Notes under the pieces: model-generated | Told to the model about the DNA's origin: nothing | Databases searched by the model: none | What the model saw: only the letters and a program-made list of their open reading frames with translations | Shown: in pieces, positions 63,475-64,000 of the stretch | Position numbering within the stretch: the stretch's first letter is position 1 | Layout: each line of letters begins with the position of its first letter | DNA from: Pteria penguin | Taxonomy: Eukaryota > Mollusca > Bivalvia > Pterioida > Pteriidae | DNA: 64,000 bases | Assembly (NCBI GenBank): GCA_035048485.1 | Contig: CM068587.1 | Span: forward strand, 23,227,034-23,291,033 | Reading direction: 5' to 3' | Position numbers and translations under genes: made by a program

Positions 63475-64000
63475 CTAGAAATAAAAAGAAACATGATCAT
63501 GACCTAATATCTCTGTGAAAGGGGTATTCTAATCTTTGTTTATAATAAACAGTCAAACCTCGATATCTCGAAGTCGGAGGGACCGCGGAAAATACTTCGA
63601 GATATCCGTAGTTCGAGATATCCAAATTTCGAGTTTAGGATGACAAATCATGCAGTTGTTAACGTACGCCGGTTCGTTTGACATTTGTGATTATTATAGT
63701 AGATATACGAGATATACATGTATTTATCAATAAATACGCATGAAGATGTGCATATTGTTCCTAAATAATTAATCTAAATCTCATTATACCTTTCATGTTT
63801 TATGAATATAAGAGAATATACTCCAAAACTGAAAACGTAATGTTTCCTTTTCAGTAATATCGTAATTTAATTTCAATACTGGATATAACTGTCTTATACT
63901 ATACCTAAAACCGAGGATGGGCTAACACATAAGACAAAATAAAGACACGTATAATTTTATTTTACTACTAGTACTTTGCATAAAAATACATAGACACGTG
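63475..64000 (-). other. intron upstream of w1, with a pogo/Tigger-like TIR end
   Basis: From 63550 the plus strand reads CAGTCAAACCTCGATATCTC, then 'cttcgagatatccgtagttcgagatatcc'. CAGTCAAACCTCGAT is a well-known terminal sequence of pogo/Tigger-type elements, followed by inverted ATATCTCGAA motifs. The other end lies outside the window. No CH-domain exon is seen before position 64000. Confidence 0.55.

Noticed and set aside
3911..63474. Conventional beta-spectrin (SPTBN1-type) or alpha-spectrin/alpha-actinin
   Set aside because: About 29 repeats, an SH3 domain in the fifth segment and a C-terminal PH domain exclude conventional beta-spectrin (17 repeats, no SH3). The PH domain and lack of EF hands exclude alpha-spectrin and alpha-actinin.

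Overview
The window is a piece of an animal genome, most likely a bivalve mollusc. It is AT-rich, intron-dense, and littered with tRNA-derived SINEs, TIR elements and minisatellites. The SINE type with a 3' end reading GTGTGACGTTAAACAAAA, and the repeats carrying 'tgtccgtccgtcc' and 'aaggtcattgaccttgg', are what I associate with bivalves. The species cannot be fixed from the sequence.

One gene fills almost the whole window on the minus strand: a beta-heavy (beta-H) spectrin, the family of Drosophila karst, nematode SMA-1 and vertebrate SPTBN5. I could join 67 consecutive coding exons from 63474 down to 3911 by matching acceptor, donor and reading phase at every junction. They give about 3605 codons with no frameshift or in-frame stop. 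Numbering the SH3-bearing segment as repeat 5, which is the beta-H layout, the window holds repeats 2 to 30. They are followed by a charged coiled-coil tail, a Ser/Pro-rich linker, a PH domain and a Ser-rich C-terminal tail. The two N-terminal CH (actin-binding) domains and repeat 1 lie upstream, beyond position 64000. Exons are called w1 (5'-most) to w67. The extreme C-terminus is unsettled: either the protein reads through to a stop at 3873, or it splices to a short terminal exon at 3372-3427.

The left end (1-357, plus strand) carries the C-terminal part of a SWIM zinc-finger protein of unknown, perhaps transposon-related, origin. From about 430 to 3870 there are dispersed repeats and SINEs.

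The introns hold most of the novelty. There are three related TA-flanked TIR elements (4965-5827, 30634-31661, 59569-60409). A hAT-like element at 43378-44234 has a perfect 8-bp target duplication and a decayed BED zinc-finger reading frame. A 512-bp TIR element (13985-14496) sits inside a tandem array. A 1.5-kb TIR element lies at 35192-36713, a perfectly spaced 94-bp inverted repeat at 17488-17863, and several minisatellites are present. At the acceptor of exon w7 the 3' splice site itself has been copied three times in tandem (57104-57262).

Separately, intron phases in the spectrin gene are almost all 0 or 2. Phase 1 occurs only at the SH3 and PH modules.
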